A DNA stretch of 54,422 bases. It comes from Aquimarina agarilytica ZC1. GTDB taxonomy: Bacteria > Bacteroidota > Bacteroidia > Flavobacteriales > Flavobacteriaceae. The stretch lies in contig NZ_JH621273.1 of the NCBI RefSeq assembly GCF_000255455.1, forward strand, positions 1-54,422, read 5' to 3'. Numbering within the stretch: the stretch's first letter is position 1; each line of letters starts with the position of its first letter. Below are positions 1 through 13,100 of the stretch, piece after piece. Under the pieces are notes generated by a model. It made no database searches. It had not been told where the DNA came from and saw only the letters and a list, made by a program, of their open reading frames with translations. The position numbers and the translations under genes were made by a program.

Positions 1-207
1 AATTTGAAACCCAAAATACTAACCAAATTTATCTGTTCTAATAATCGAACTCAGGTTATTAAAAAAAAGTAAACTCCTTTAACAAAACACGTACAAATCA
101 ACAAAACTAAAAAAGCTGTGATCACCAAAAGGCGATCACAGCTTCATTTATTATCCTCATTCTTAATTAAATACTATATTATGGGTTTAAAGCATAAATT
201 TCCTCAT
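1..207. other. AT-rich non-coding flank downstream of sprF
   Basis: No open reading frame with gene-like properties is visible in this edge stretch. It holds the 3' flank of the minus-strand spr operon, including one clear hairpin (listed separately as a terminator). The rest is AT-rich sequence with no recognisable motif. Confidence 0.7.
113..144 (-). terminator. Rho-independent-type terminator of the spr operon
   Basis: An inverted repeat with an 11-bp stem (113-123 pairing with 134-144, core GCTGTGATC/GATCACAGC) can extend inward by two more G-C pairs past one mismatch, around an AAAA loop. Read on the minus strand it is followed by a T-rich stretch (complement of about 100-112). It lies about 60 nt after the sprF stop codon, as expected for the end of the operon. 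Confidence 0.75.
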
Positions 208-1152
208 TTAATACGTACAACCACAAGTACTCTTCTTACAACCAAAATCAATACCTAAACTAATTAAATGAGAGCCACTATTACGCGTATCCGATACCTC
301 ATTTAGATTAGCCTGATACCCATATGCAAAATAGAATTTAGCTTTTTTTATCCCAATCATTGGAGATACAAATAAGGGCTTAAATTCCTGATCAACTAAA
401 CTTCGTACGGAAATACCTCCCCATAAATAGCTGTCTTGAAAAAATTTTCTCACTTTAAAGTTGGTATCTAAAGTAGATCGTTGATCGCTTGAAAATTGTC
501 TATACAACACCGATGGCTCAAATTGCAGTTTCTTAAATACATTTTCAAAGGTAAAACCTGAATAGGCATAATAACTTGTCAAATTCCCTGGCTCGTTAAC
601 ACTAAAGTCCTCCAAAGGCTTATTCAATAAATTAATCGCATTTAAGGTGATAAAAAAGGTTTTCAAGCGATATAAGACACTTGCATCAAAATTATGATCA
701 ACAGTGTTAATATCTCCAGAAGCTCTAAATATCTCTCTATTAAAGCCTGAGGAGTCTATATTAAACTGTGTGTATTTATAACTAATTCCAAATGACAAAT
801 ACTGCCTAGAATATTCACTTAAAGTTAAGTGATGTGCAAAGGAACCCTGAAAACCTTTTTGACTCGTAGCTCCATTACTATCATTAAACAATACCGCACC
901 AACACCAGATCTATTAGCTATACGCCCATCAATGGATAAGGTTTGTGTACTTGGGCCATCATCAATTCCGACCCATTGCTCAAAACCTGTACCTCGTATT
1001 TGCCAACAATCACCAATACCGGCATAAGATGCCGAAATTAAAAATGGATTATCTGTTATGTACTGATTAATGATTGGTAAATTAAACTCTTGTGCATAGG
1101 CACCAAACCAACCCAAGAACATTACTGTTATGTATAGAATGTGTCTTTTCAT
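208..1152 (-). CDS. sprF: PorP/SprF-family type IX secretion outer-membrane protein
   Basis: This 314-residue protein has an N-terminal signal peptide (cleavage expected after AYAQ, about residue 21). It then shows the hallmarks of the PorP/SprF family: an early NQYITDNPFLISASYAG segment followed by alternating beta strands typical of a small outer-membrane barrel. In Flavobacterium johnsoniae SprF is needed to deliver the adhesin SprB to the surface, and family members are usually encoded beside the type B sorting-domain protein they serve. Here the start codon lies 5 nt after the stop of the SprB-like gene, so the two are almost certainly co-transcribed and translationally close. The C-terminus is Cys-rich (GCKKSTCGCTY), which is unusual for a barrel end and may face the periplasm. 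The family is seen directly. The sprF assignment rests on synteny. Confidence 0.88.
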   Translation of the reverse strand: MKRHILYITVMFLGWFGAYAQEFNLPIINQYITDNPFLISASYAGIGDCWQIRGTGFEQWVGIDDGPSTQTLSIDGRIANRSGVGAVLFNDSNGATSQKGFQGSFAHHLTLSEYSRQYLSFGISYKYTQFNIDSSGFNREIFRASGDINTVDHNFDASVLYRLKTFFITLNAINLLNKPLEDFSVNEPGNLTSYYAYSGFTFENVFKKLQFEPSVLYRQFSSDQRSTLDTNFKVRKFFQDSYLWGGISVRSLVDQEFKPLFVSPMIGIKKAKFYFAYGYQANLNEVSDTRNSGSHLISLGIDFGCKKSTCGCTY

Positions 1153-1157
1153 GTTTC

Positions 1158-4100
1158 TTATTGTTTGCGGTATAATGTAAAGTGCCCTGTAAATTCTCTG
1201 CCCTGATCGTCATTTAATTTGATCAGATACCAATAATCACCTGAAGGCATATTGGTCCCCTTGTATGTACCATTCCAACCTTCACCATTTCTTCGCTGCT
1301 TTATTCCTTTGAATTCTTCTAGTAAACGTCCATAACGGTCAAATATCATTACTTCCATATTTGAGAATTCCTCAAATACAACTTCGCCACTTCCACCCAT
1401 GGTGACTGTTGTTTGACCTGTATTAATAGTTGAAGTAGTTGTACCACCCGTTATAGTTCCTCCAAAAATCACACCACCCGAAGTAGTTCCTCCGGTTACC
1501 ACGCCACCAGTTGTAGTACCATCTGTAATTACTGTACCTGTCATTGTACCACCGCTAGTTACTCCTCCAGTTGTGGTTCCACCAGAAGTAGTTCCACCTA
1601 ATAATGTTCCTCCAGTTACAGTTACTCCAGTAGTAACAACCACTGAACTATTATTTGAACCATCGGTTACTGCTCCAGAGTTATCAATAGTAATCACAGA
1701 AACCGTTACTCCTGTTGATACACCTCCGGTGGTAGTACCACCTGTAGTAGTACCGCCTGTAGTTTCACCACCAACAATAGTTTCATCAATTACCGTTCCT
1801 CCTGTAGTAGTACCGCCAGTTGTTGTGATACCCCCTGAAGTTGTTCCTCCAGTAGTCTCACCTCCTGTTATAATTGTTACGGTAGTTACACCGCCTTCGA
1901 CTGAAACATCAGCAAAAGTTGGCACAGGCTCACTTCCTCCAGAAATGACACCTCCCGTTATTACTCCTCCAGTATTTACTGTTCCACCTACAATAGTTGT
2001 ATTTGTTGCTACAGATACTGCGGTGATACCCGCTCTTGTTGTTGTTATGGTTGTAGTTCCACCAGTAGTAACTCCATTAACCGTAGTACCTCCAGTAGTA
2101 ACAATGACTGTTGTTGAAATAATTTCCCCTTCAGGAGTATTTACCGTGATGTCATCTGGGTACCAAGTACTTGTTCCTGGATCTCCACTATCTGGGTTAA
2201 ATACGTTAGGAATATCAACATCCATAAAGTCTAATGGTATTCCCGCTGCTATATCAAAACAGGCCGTGTTAAATTTGTCAGTTACCGTAAAGGTATACCA
2301 TCCTCCTTCGGTAATTTCAAATGTCCCATCTGGATTAATCACAATTTCTTGAGCAAAATTCGTATCATCCGTTGCATTCCTAATAAATGAACCTGAAAAT
2401 ATATAAGGGCTTAAATCACCATCTGCTATTCTACCACCAGTAGCCACTAATTGATATACATTCACATTTTTAGTAGCTAAGGGTACATATGGTGCAAATG
2501 TTCCGGCATCAGTAGTAAGATCTCTATCAAACTGTACTTTTGTAAATGGTACCAACTCACCTAATGTAGAGTTTACTTCAGAAGTACATACTACACCCGG
2601 TCTCACCTCATAGTTCATTACAATGGTATATACACCTTCTTCTACTCCTAAAATTTGATCACTTCCTGCATTTGATATAAATATAGCGCCATCACTAGTT
2701 CTGGTAGCCGTATAGCTTATTAATGAAGGATCTAAATTCTCATTCACATTATCCAATGTAATCGTATAGGTACCCGCCGACACCCCTGTAATAGGACAAT
2801 CAGGCATCGCTTCAGCGGTGAATTGATTTAAGTCTGGTGTTTCAAATCTAAATTCTAATAGCTTCGCTTCACAAACTATAAGATTAGCCCCCATTTGTCT
2901 GTTTCCTGAATCCACTACAAACACCTCATAATCAACCTCGCTGCTTAATGCACTTAAATCAAATGCATAAATATCATTTCCATTAATATCTGTACTTGTA
3001 GGTGTATCCACAATATTAGCATTTCCAACGATCGTAATTGGATCTGGCTCAGGATCGGTATCCTTATCTCTATTTTCTACAATTTCATAGTAATAAGGTG
3101 GTGTACCGAATTGGATTTCGAAAGTAATCATTCCATCGTTATCCCCTCTACAATCTGGCGCCATTCGTGTAAGTTCTGTAACTAAAAGCTCTTGTTTATT
3201 TTCAATAGTTTCTAGACCTGGCATTACATTACAGCCCGTTCCTAAATCACTAATTAATACACGATAATCAGCAGGTGCTAAGTTCATAAACGCAGCTACA
3301 TTTTCACCTACAGGAACATTAAGTGCTACTCCTTGAATAATATCAAATGTTGACGTAGCATTAATTGTATTATCAGAAATTTCACTACCACTTACACCCT
3401 CTTCAGGAATGATAGTTACTGTATAAGGTCCAACACCATTTGTGGTATCAATAGTTATCGTAATACTACCATCTTCTTCACCTGCACATGATATTTCACT
3501 AGCTTCTGATGTAAATGTAAGCGGTGCTCTTTGATTAATTTCAAAGGTGCGATATGCAGGAATACACATGCCCTCCGATGAAATTTTATAAGCATAGGTA
3601 GCATTTGAAGGCAATCCTGTTAGTGTATTGATGTCAACTAAATCAAAGAATTGCGTATCATTTTCTCTTCTTGCTACTGGAGTTGTTGCCCCATTAAGCG
3701 GTCCAACTACTTCAGTAAAGCTTCCGCCAGAAGGGGTAACTACAAATAATTCATACGTATATTCTGGTAATCCACCGCTAACCGCTTCCAATACTACCGA
3801 ACCTGTTTCACCTGGACATAACAACTCTGTTGTTGCAATGATACTAAAATCAATATCCTCTGGAGATTCACCCACATTTATGGTTGTAAATGCTTCACAT
3901 CCGTTTGGACTATTGGTCACTCTTATATAATTAGCACCAGATTCCAACTCAAAAACAGCTGGTGCTGCACCAACAACTGTAGTAGTTTCAACTACTGTAG
4001 GTGTTGTTAATAATGGGTTACTACTCAATAAATCTACTGTGTATGATGTTCCTGTTCCTCCTGAAGCTGTAATTTCATACTGCGCTGTTCTCACTGGTAC

Positions 4101-7100
4101 ACCACCTCTGGTTGCTCGACTATCATCACAAGTAATATCAATAATTAACTCACGTTCGATACTAATTGCTGTTGGCTTTTCAACAGTAACTACTGGTGTT
4201 GAAGCCGCAATACATCCATTGGCATCTCGTACGGTAGCCACATAGTAGTTTGGTTCGCCAGCCTCACCTGCTTGTACATTATTGAATACTCCCGTAGCCT
4301 GCGGTCCTTGAACCACTACTGGGTCACCACCACTCATATTGGTCCTAGTCAATGTATACTGAATACTTGCTAATGGCGCAGCAGGAACTGCTCCCATCAT
4401 AGCTGTTGCAGTCAATGTTGCTGAATCATCTGGACAACTCACAACTACATCTGCCATTAATGTTACCGTTGGGTTATTTGGCGTGGTAATTTCGATAGGT
4501 ATCAATGGTGTAGCTGGCACACAATTTTTACTATCACGAATAGTCACCGTATAGGTTCCGTCACCTAAATTTAATGCCGATCCAAAGAATCCATTAGTAT
4601 TCGTAGCTACAATAGTTGTTGGCGCTCCTGCCTCAGTCAACTCAAAAGTAAATGGTGGCGTACCTCCCATTGCCGAAACTCGAATAGTTCCAAACATATT
4701 TACACAGGTAGGCTGAATTACCTCATCCTCCGATACGGTGATTGGTGTATCTGGCCCAGTAATTTGAACCCTATCCGTAGCCATACATAATGGCAAGGTA
4801 CTCAAAGGAGCTCCGGTAGCATCTGCTACTGCAGTTACATCAATTCGGTAAGTTCCTAAACTTAGATTCGCTGCCGTTGAAGTTACACTTGGTGTATCAA
4901 CCGTAGCCGTTTCAATAAGAGTTTCTGGAGTAGCTCCAGAAGCCTCTTGTGTAATGGTATACGTAAAGAAACCTGTATAGTCCACTACATCAAAACTAAT
5001 CGTACGCAAATCTTCAGGGCATTCTAAAGTATTTCCAGTTCCTAACACTAAAAGCTGCTCTAAATCTCTTACTACATAATCAATTCCATCGGAACAACCA
5101 CTCACCGTATTTCTTACCTCAAAAGTATATATACCAGCTCCTAATAATTCAGCTTGTGTAAATGTATACGTTAAAATACCTGGTGCCAGTGTAGTCGGTC
5201 TTACCGTTCCTACTGCTGTTGCTGTTCCAGAAGTATCCGTATGCTCCACTAAAACAAACTCGTATTGGTCTGTTGCTAGTCCTGTAACATCTACTTTAAT
5301 TTCTTGATCCAAACAGGTGTAAAAAGAAGCTGTTTCGTCAATACTTACCACAGGTTGTGTAAATGGTGTAATAATGACATCTCTACTTGGTATGGTATTA
5401 CATGCTGCATTTCCGCTATCTCGGTATTCAACCGTATACGTAATATCTCCTGTTGGACTTGCATCCACAGGAATAACTACATCAATAGTTGTTCCTGATG
5501 CTATTGGCATATCAGATCCCACAATTTCTGTGAATTCATTAATCACTCCAGGTATTCTGTAGAAATAAGGAGGTGTACCTGTACCTACACCTGTGTTGGC
5601 ATTTATACTAATCGTAATAAATGGCCCTCTCACATCTGGTGCACATGTTCCTGCTGTTGGGGTTTGAGAAATATTTCCACCAGTGAATGCTTCTGGTTCT
5701 GTAATTTCAGTAACTGTATTTGCCGTTAAACAATTTAATGTTCCATCCAAATTCACTACAAAATCTACATAAAAACCAGTTGCTAATCCAGTAAACACAT
5801 TTTCATTTGGTGTTGCCGAAGCTGTTTGCACCACTCCTGCTCCTGGCGCATTTGCTGCCACTGCTGCATCAGCTGCTGCTTGTGTTGGATACCTGAATAA
5901 ACGATAGCCTAATGGCGCATCACCCGCATCTGGTGTTACTAAGTTTAGTGTGATACTTCCATCTGTATCTCCATTACAAGTAATTTGACTTACTGTTGGT
6001 GGGGCTAAACTTGAATTATTAATCGCTTCTTTACGTACTGGATCCGATGTCACCATACACATTGGCGCTCCAACTGTTCCTCCATAATCATCAGTTACTT
6101 TTACAGTATAAAAAGTATCGGTAGCTAAAGCTGCTCCAGAAGCACTTCCTGTAAAGGTAACATTATCGACTGCTATGGTTTGACTATTGATTGCCGTTGT
6201 ATTTCCTGCTTCAAATAACTCATAAGTTAACATTCTTACTCCAGTAAATCCTCCTGTAACTTCTGCTGTTATATTAGTAATGGTATCATCACATTGTACT
6301 TCGCCTAATTCAGCTACAATTTCTAATGCATCAAATACTGTTATTGAATCACTATTATTACAATTATCTTTATTAGCTACGGTTATCGTAAATGTACCTC
6401 TTGGAACTTCTAACTCTCCTGTTAGCGATACACCTGTTGGAATACCTGGCATAGCCGTACCCGTAATTGCTCTATTATTTAATGTTTGTATATTATCTGA
6501 AACACCATCATTAATAGTAAAGGTGTACGGCTCAAAAGCTGGGTCGTAATTATCAACCCGTACATTTACGGTAAAACTAGGCCCATCTTCGCACTGATCT
6601 ATACTGAATTCTGGATCTATTGTTAAGTCCGGTGTTGGATCATTATCAATAGTAAAGGTAGTTGCTGTTGGAGTACATGTAGTGGTATCTGATACCCAAA
6701 GTACCCAATCCAAGCTAGTTCCAGTTACTGTATCAATAGTTATAGGTGTGGTCCCGTCAAAAGTAAAAGCTCCTACCGCAGGTGGTGTTGTGGTATCTGT
6801 ACCAGCAACTACTGCATACCTATAAGGCATAATTCCGCCCGTAGCACTCACTTCAATTTCAACATTAGTTGGTCTATCGCAATTTACTGATTGCTGACTA
6901 TCTACTCTTGGCATACCCAATGGTGCTGCCGTAGTAATCGTAAAAGCTTGCGAGTCACCACAAATATTACCCGATTCGGTAACACGTACGCTATAATTTA
7001 CACCTGCTCCTAACCCTGTTACTGTACCTACTCCAGTTCTCACTCCGGTTCCAGGCACATTAATAGGTGATCCCGTACCTGTAGCAATTACCATGTTGGC

Positions 7101-10100
7101 ACCATCCAATACTTCGATATCAAAATCTGTCGCCGTTGAACCAGCATCGGTTTCAAAGGTAACCTCAATACTTCCAGAATTTGGTAAACAACTCGATTCT
7201 GGTACCGTACTCACATTGGTAATAGTTAGTACTCCCGAAGGTGGTGTGGTATATTCTCTTTGTGCAATACATCCACTTCCCCCACTATCAAATACAGAAA
7301 TGGTATAAGTCGTATTGGCATCCAAACCTGTAATAGCATAAAAAGTATCTGTTACTGCCGCTGGTGTTCCTGGTACTAACACAAAGAATGATGGAAAATC
7401 TGCATCACCAAATCTGTGTATGTTATCACCGCCTGCGGTGTTAGTAGTTGGATTAATAAAACCAGCTACCGTATTTTTTGGATCGGTTATCGTTATAGTT
7501 CCTGTATTTCCTAATACTGAAAATACCATTTGCGTTCCAGCAGTTGGTGAGGTACAATCAATATCAAACGTAGCATCCGTTAAGGTTAATGGCGTAATGG
7601 TTTCAATAGTTAAATTATCAATAACCACAGGCGCACACGGATTCGCATCAGTAACCTCAATACTATAGGTGCCCGCTTCTAACATTGGGAACGAAACCGT
7701 TCTATCCGGGATCACTTGTGTTCCTAAATTTGCTCCCGTATTATCTCTAAGTGTATACGTAAATCCAGGGCCAGAATTATCTCCTCCAACAATAGTCACT
7801 TCTATAGCTCCATTATTGGTACTTGGCATACCCGAAGTACAAGTAATATCGGTTATCACTGGCGTTCCACTTAATCTAATCGATCTATCTTCGATAGTTA
7901 CTTGACCATTAAATTCACAACCTTTAGCATCACGAACTATATAATCATAAGTACCACCCACTTCGGTTAAGGTATTTCTACTTATATAATTAACACCATT
8001 ATCGTAACTATAGGTGTATGGAGGCATTCCTCCTGCAGGAGTTATGGTTGCTACTCCCGAATCCCCTACACATAAAATATCTGTTGCTGTTGCGGTAGCA
8101 GTTGGTGCCACAGGGAAATCAAATACAAAAGGATCTAAATTCAGTGGACAATCATTTCCATCAAATACTCTGAATTGGAAAAACACGCCATCTTGAGTAC
8201 TATCTACCATAAATGGGAAGCTCCCTGTGTAAGGAATAAACGCTCCTAAAGTAGTTGGGCTTGAACCTTGCGCTACTTCAAAACGGTAAGTTCCTGTTCC
8301 TGTCCCCCCTTGTACGGCAAAATTATAGGTTCCGTTAGATCGTAATTGTGGCATAGCTGCCGGTACTATACAATCTGGTTCTACTCTACTAATTGGACCA
8401 TTTAATGACAATGGCTCATTTACCGAGAATGGAATTACAAAAGGACAACTATTCGCATCTACTAATTCATATTCATAATTTGCTGCTGCAGTTACTACGT
8501 CAGTTATTATAGTTTCTCCAGCTCCTAGAGTGGTAAATGTAGGTGTGGTAGGTGTTGCTCCTACTGCTGTGTCTACTCTTCTATATCGGTACGGTGCTGT
8601 TCCGCTGGTAATGGTAATTTGTACTTCTGCATCAGCGGTAGTCGTACCATTTGGCAAACAAACCGATCCTGTATTTAAAGTTGCTGCTAATTGCTGTTGC
8701 GGATCAACCATCACATCTTTTACCGTATCACATGTGTTCGCATCAAGCATGGTTAATTGATAGGTAATTGCCGTACCTCCAGGCACTGTTGGTGCCGGTA
8801 CGTTAGCAAACACCCCTGTTGTATTGGTAAAATCTGGATTAGCTGCTGTTGCGGCATTATCCAAATTAAAGGTATAATTCCCCATAGCATCTGGTGTACC
8901 AGAACCCGAAACGGCATTGGCTACAATAGTTACCGTATTGGATACACAATCATAGGCTGTTTGACTAAACGTAAAGTCTGGCAATGAATCTGGTTCCGTT
9001 ATCGTAAAGTTTACTGTACCCGCAAAAACATCTCTTCGACTATCCGATTTATCAACAATACTAATCGTATAACTTCCTGGAGTTAATCCCGTTTCACTAA
9101 TTGGTGAAGTAGTTTGTCCAGTTACCGTTGTTGTAGTACTTGGCGTTCCACCAGTTATAGTATAATCAAAAATGAAAGGATCACCATCTGCTCTTGAAAT
9201 AGCTATACTTACTGTCCCATCTGCATCCCCTGTACAATCAATATTCGTTGTCACTGGATTCCCTACTATTAATGGCGGTGGTAATGGTACTGGCGGCGGA
9301 CATGGAGCGATTTCAACCGGTATACTAATTGGATCACAAGTTGTACTTGTATCCCTAATTAACACATTATAGGTAGTTGGAAAATTACCATCCGACCCTA
9401 CTAAAACTTCAATCATGGTACCTACTGCTGGTAAAGCCGTTTCCGAATTTACCACTCCTGGAATAGTGTACACATATGATGAAGTAGGTTGCGCTAATGA
9501 TGCTACAGTAATTTCAATTTTAGCACTAAAATTATTCGCATCATCTAAGTCATCACATTTCCCATCTACTCCTGCAATGGTAAAATTACCTGGAGTAGTG
9601 TTTACAGGGTTTTCTAAACCAATTTCTGTACCTGTAATTTCACAATTTCTACTTGTCGCAATTAAAACTGGCACATAATACACTGGCATTCCCTTTAATT
9701 GCGTAAATAAAGTAGCATCCGAACCGTCAACCGTAGTTACCAATATTCCAGCCGAAGTCACATTCGAAGCTGTAATAGCAGCTTGGGCATCCGCTTGTGT
9801 CGCAAATTCATATAAACGATACGTTAATGGAGGCGTATCACTAAGTACTGAGCCATCAATATTAATTTTTATCTCCCCATCCGCTGTGCCTTCACAACTT
9901 ACCGGTTGTGTATCTGGCGCTACTAATACTGGGTTGGTAATAACTGTTTTACTATCATCATCACTTACTGTACATACTCTTGGCGCTGCAGCAGAAGGAT
10001 CAAATGTATCCGTTACACGAACTTCATAAGTAATTCCGGCTTGTAAAGCTAATACTGGGCTACCCGTACCACTAGTAAATGTTACCGAAGTACTCGCTGT

Positions 10101-13100
10101 AGTTTGAGTTGCTAAAATTGTTGTAGGACTAGCCGCATCTACCAACTCATAAGTTAAACTTCGAGTAGGTACACCAGCAAAACCATTACTTATATTAGTT
10201 GTAATTGTTGCTATTTCATTCGCACAATCGGGTTCTGCTAAATTTGCATCCACTACCAAACGTTCAAATATTCTAAAACTATCCGTATCGGTACACGTTG
10301 GGTGTAAGGTTCCTGCAACTTCAACCGTATAAGGCTGTCTCGAAGTTACTTGGAACGTACCCATTAATTCGGTAGCTGTAGTTCCTGTAGTGGTATATGT
10401 TACAGGCGAACCATTAACACTTAAATCATAAGTTTGTGTTACTGTCGATCTAGGATTAGGATCGTAATTTTCAATAGTAAAGTTTACTGTAAACGGTCCT
10501 GTCTCATTACATTCATCGGCACTAAAAGCAGCTACATTTAATATTGGCGCTGGATCTTCATCAATCGGCACATCTAAAGGACCAGACACACATCCATTAA
10601 CATCCTTAACGTATACATCAACTTCACCACCTACAATACGTGGATCGTTAATTGCAATACTAAAACTACTTGAAAGCGGGAAACTACTTGCTGCATTTGG
10701 TGCGGCAGCTCCATTCGCAATTACTCTATATTCATAAGGAGGCTGTCCACCTGATGCTCGTACTTCAATTTGTGCATCTGTAGTACAGTTCGCATTCACA
10801 TTATTTACAATGAAAGGTCCTTCTAGTGGTGTTGCTCTACCTACATTAAATTCCTGCGTCGCATTACACACACTACCTCCAGTAACTTGTTGTACTCTAA
10901 TTCTTAAAATACCTTCTGGGATACCTGTAACAGTAGCCTCATTATTTGTTGCTGTCGCAGAAGTTACAACTACTGTTGGTGTGGGACTTACTAAAGCCCC
11001 ATCAGAAACTCTAAATACCTCTATGTTATAATCTTCACCTACACTTGTAGGATCACTTACATCAAAATTAACCGTTACTGACCCCGAATTAGGATCACAA
11101 GCTCCAGTTGGTGTAGGTATTACACTATTTATAGTTACGTTTGGTGAAGGTTCAGGAACAGTTGCCGAAGATGATGAACATCCTGTAGCATCATCTATTA
11201 CTCCAATTGAATATGAAATATCAAAATCTAAGTTTGAAATTCTATAAACAAATTCTGCAGGATCGTATCCAACAGCAGAAGTTACTTCAGTAGGAATATC
11301 AGTAGCAAGAAAATCTGGATCACCACTTCGGGCAATATTATCACCAGGAGCTGATGGGAATACATGACTCGCCACATCTAGTGAAAAAGGAGAAATTCTG
11401 AATAAATCAGGATTTGCTAAGCCCATGACAGCATCAATTTGGAAAAACACCGTTACTCCATCAACACAATTCGCTAAGGTTCTAATTCTAGTAATATCCA
11501 CCCTTGGTGTTGGTGGGATTATAAATTGAATAGGATTTTCATTAGTACAATTATTGGCATCCGTTACTCTTACAGAATAACTCCCAATATCTAAATTACT
11601 AAAGGTTACCGTTGTTCCTAAACCTGATTGAACTTCCAGACTAGTACCCATGTCATTAAACAATTCATAGCTATAATTAGCCGTTCCGCCAGAAATCGTT
11701 AACTCAAAACTTCCTAAGGTTACTGGATCACAATTTACAGGTGTTATCACTCTATTTGTTTCAACAATAGGATCTGGTGCAGTAATATTTGTGGTACCAG
11801 TCACCGTACATTGCGTCACTCTATTTCTAATTACATAGTTAACTGCAACAGTACCTACCACAGTAACGGCTTCATTATTTCCGTCTTGGTAGGTTGTACC
11901 TCCATCAAAACTATACTCGTATGCAGTAACGGGTAACGTACCTGCGGGTATTAATGTAATAATAGAATCATCACCACTACAATTTACGGCGGTAGCATTG
12001 TCACTTAACACTACAGGTGCTTCTGGATAGGTGGGTGTAAATGTAATTGGCGCTGCAATGGCACAATTTTCTCCGTCAATTACATTAATTTCAATGGTAT
12101 CTCCATTAAAATTATCGTTAAAAGCGAATACTGGACTAGTGGCAGTTCCTGAATTGGTTACTCCCGAAGGATCTGTACCTCCTGAAGTATTTTGCAATAC
12201 ATAAACATATGTACCATCACCACCTGCAACATCAAAACTGATAGATGCTCCTGTATTGGGTACTGCTCCTGCTGGTCTACAATCTGGTTGATTCTGAACA
12301 ATGTTTGTTACACTTAAAGGCTCGTTAATTTCTATAGTTATAGGTAGTGGACATAATTGATTAGCCCTGTCTGTAATTTCTATTTCATATGTTCCAGGAG
12401 CATCATAAATAACCGTAAACTTTGTTCCTATTATATTATTAACTCTTGTTTCACCTACTCTTCTATACCTAAAAGGAGGTGTCCCTGATAATATATCAAT
12501 TACAATACTTGCATCAGTTGTCCCTGTATAGCAAAAATTAGATTCACTAATATTTATTTCAGCATCCAAATCTGTTGCAGGATCAATAGTAACATCCACT
12601 GGATCTCCTATACATCCATTAACATCTCTGATACTTAATGAATAAGTCAACGAAGTAGTTGTTGGAGTTGGAATTGAATTAAAATTTCTATCTATTTGAA
12701 AAGGAAATTCGATAACTGCTGTTGCTGGGTCATCTAACTGAAACTGATAAGCTCCTGGCGCTCCACCAGAACCTGAAACCCTAATGTTAAATTGTTTAGT
12801 AGCACAATTGAAATTTCCAGGTGTGAAAGTTACTACTGGCCTTGTTGCTGGCTCACCTATACTAAACAATTCCGTTTCATCACAATTTGTTTGGGTATCC
12901 GTAACCACTAATTCATAATCCCCAACGGCTAAACCTGTAAATGATAATGCACCGCTCATTTCAGCTGTTACATTACTTATCTCGGTTCTGCCTGCAGGTG
13001 TAACTGTATTATCTAATAAGGTAAGCACATAAGTATAGCCTACACTTGTGTCAAAACCTGACACACTAGTTGTTGCTGAACCATCCGTAGCTCCCTGACA

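Noticed and set aside
1573..2352. 259-residue plus-strand open frame, rich in Val and Pro
   Set aside because: It is antisense to the Thr/Gly repeat of SprB, where ACT/GGT codons read backwards become Val/Pro codons. It is not a gene.
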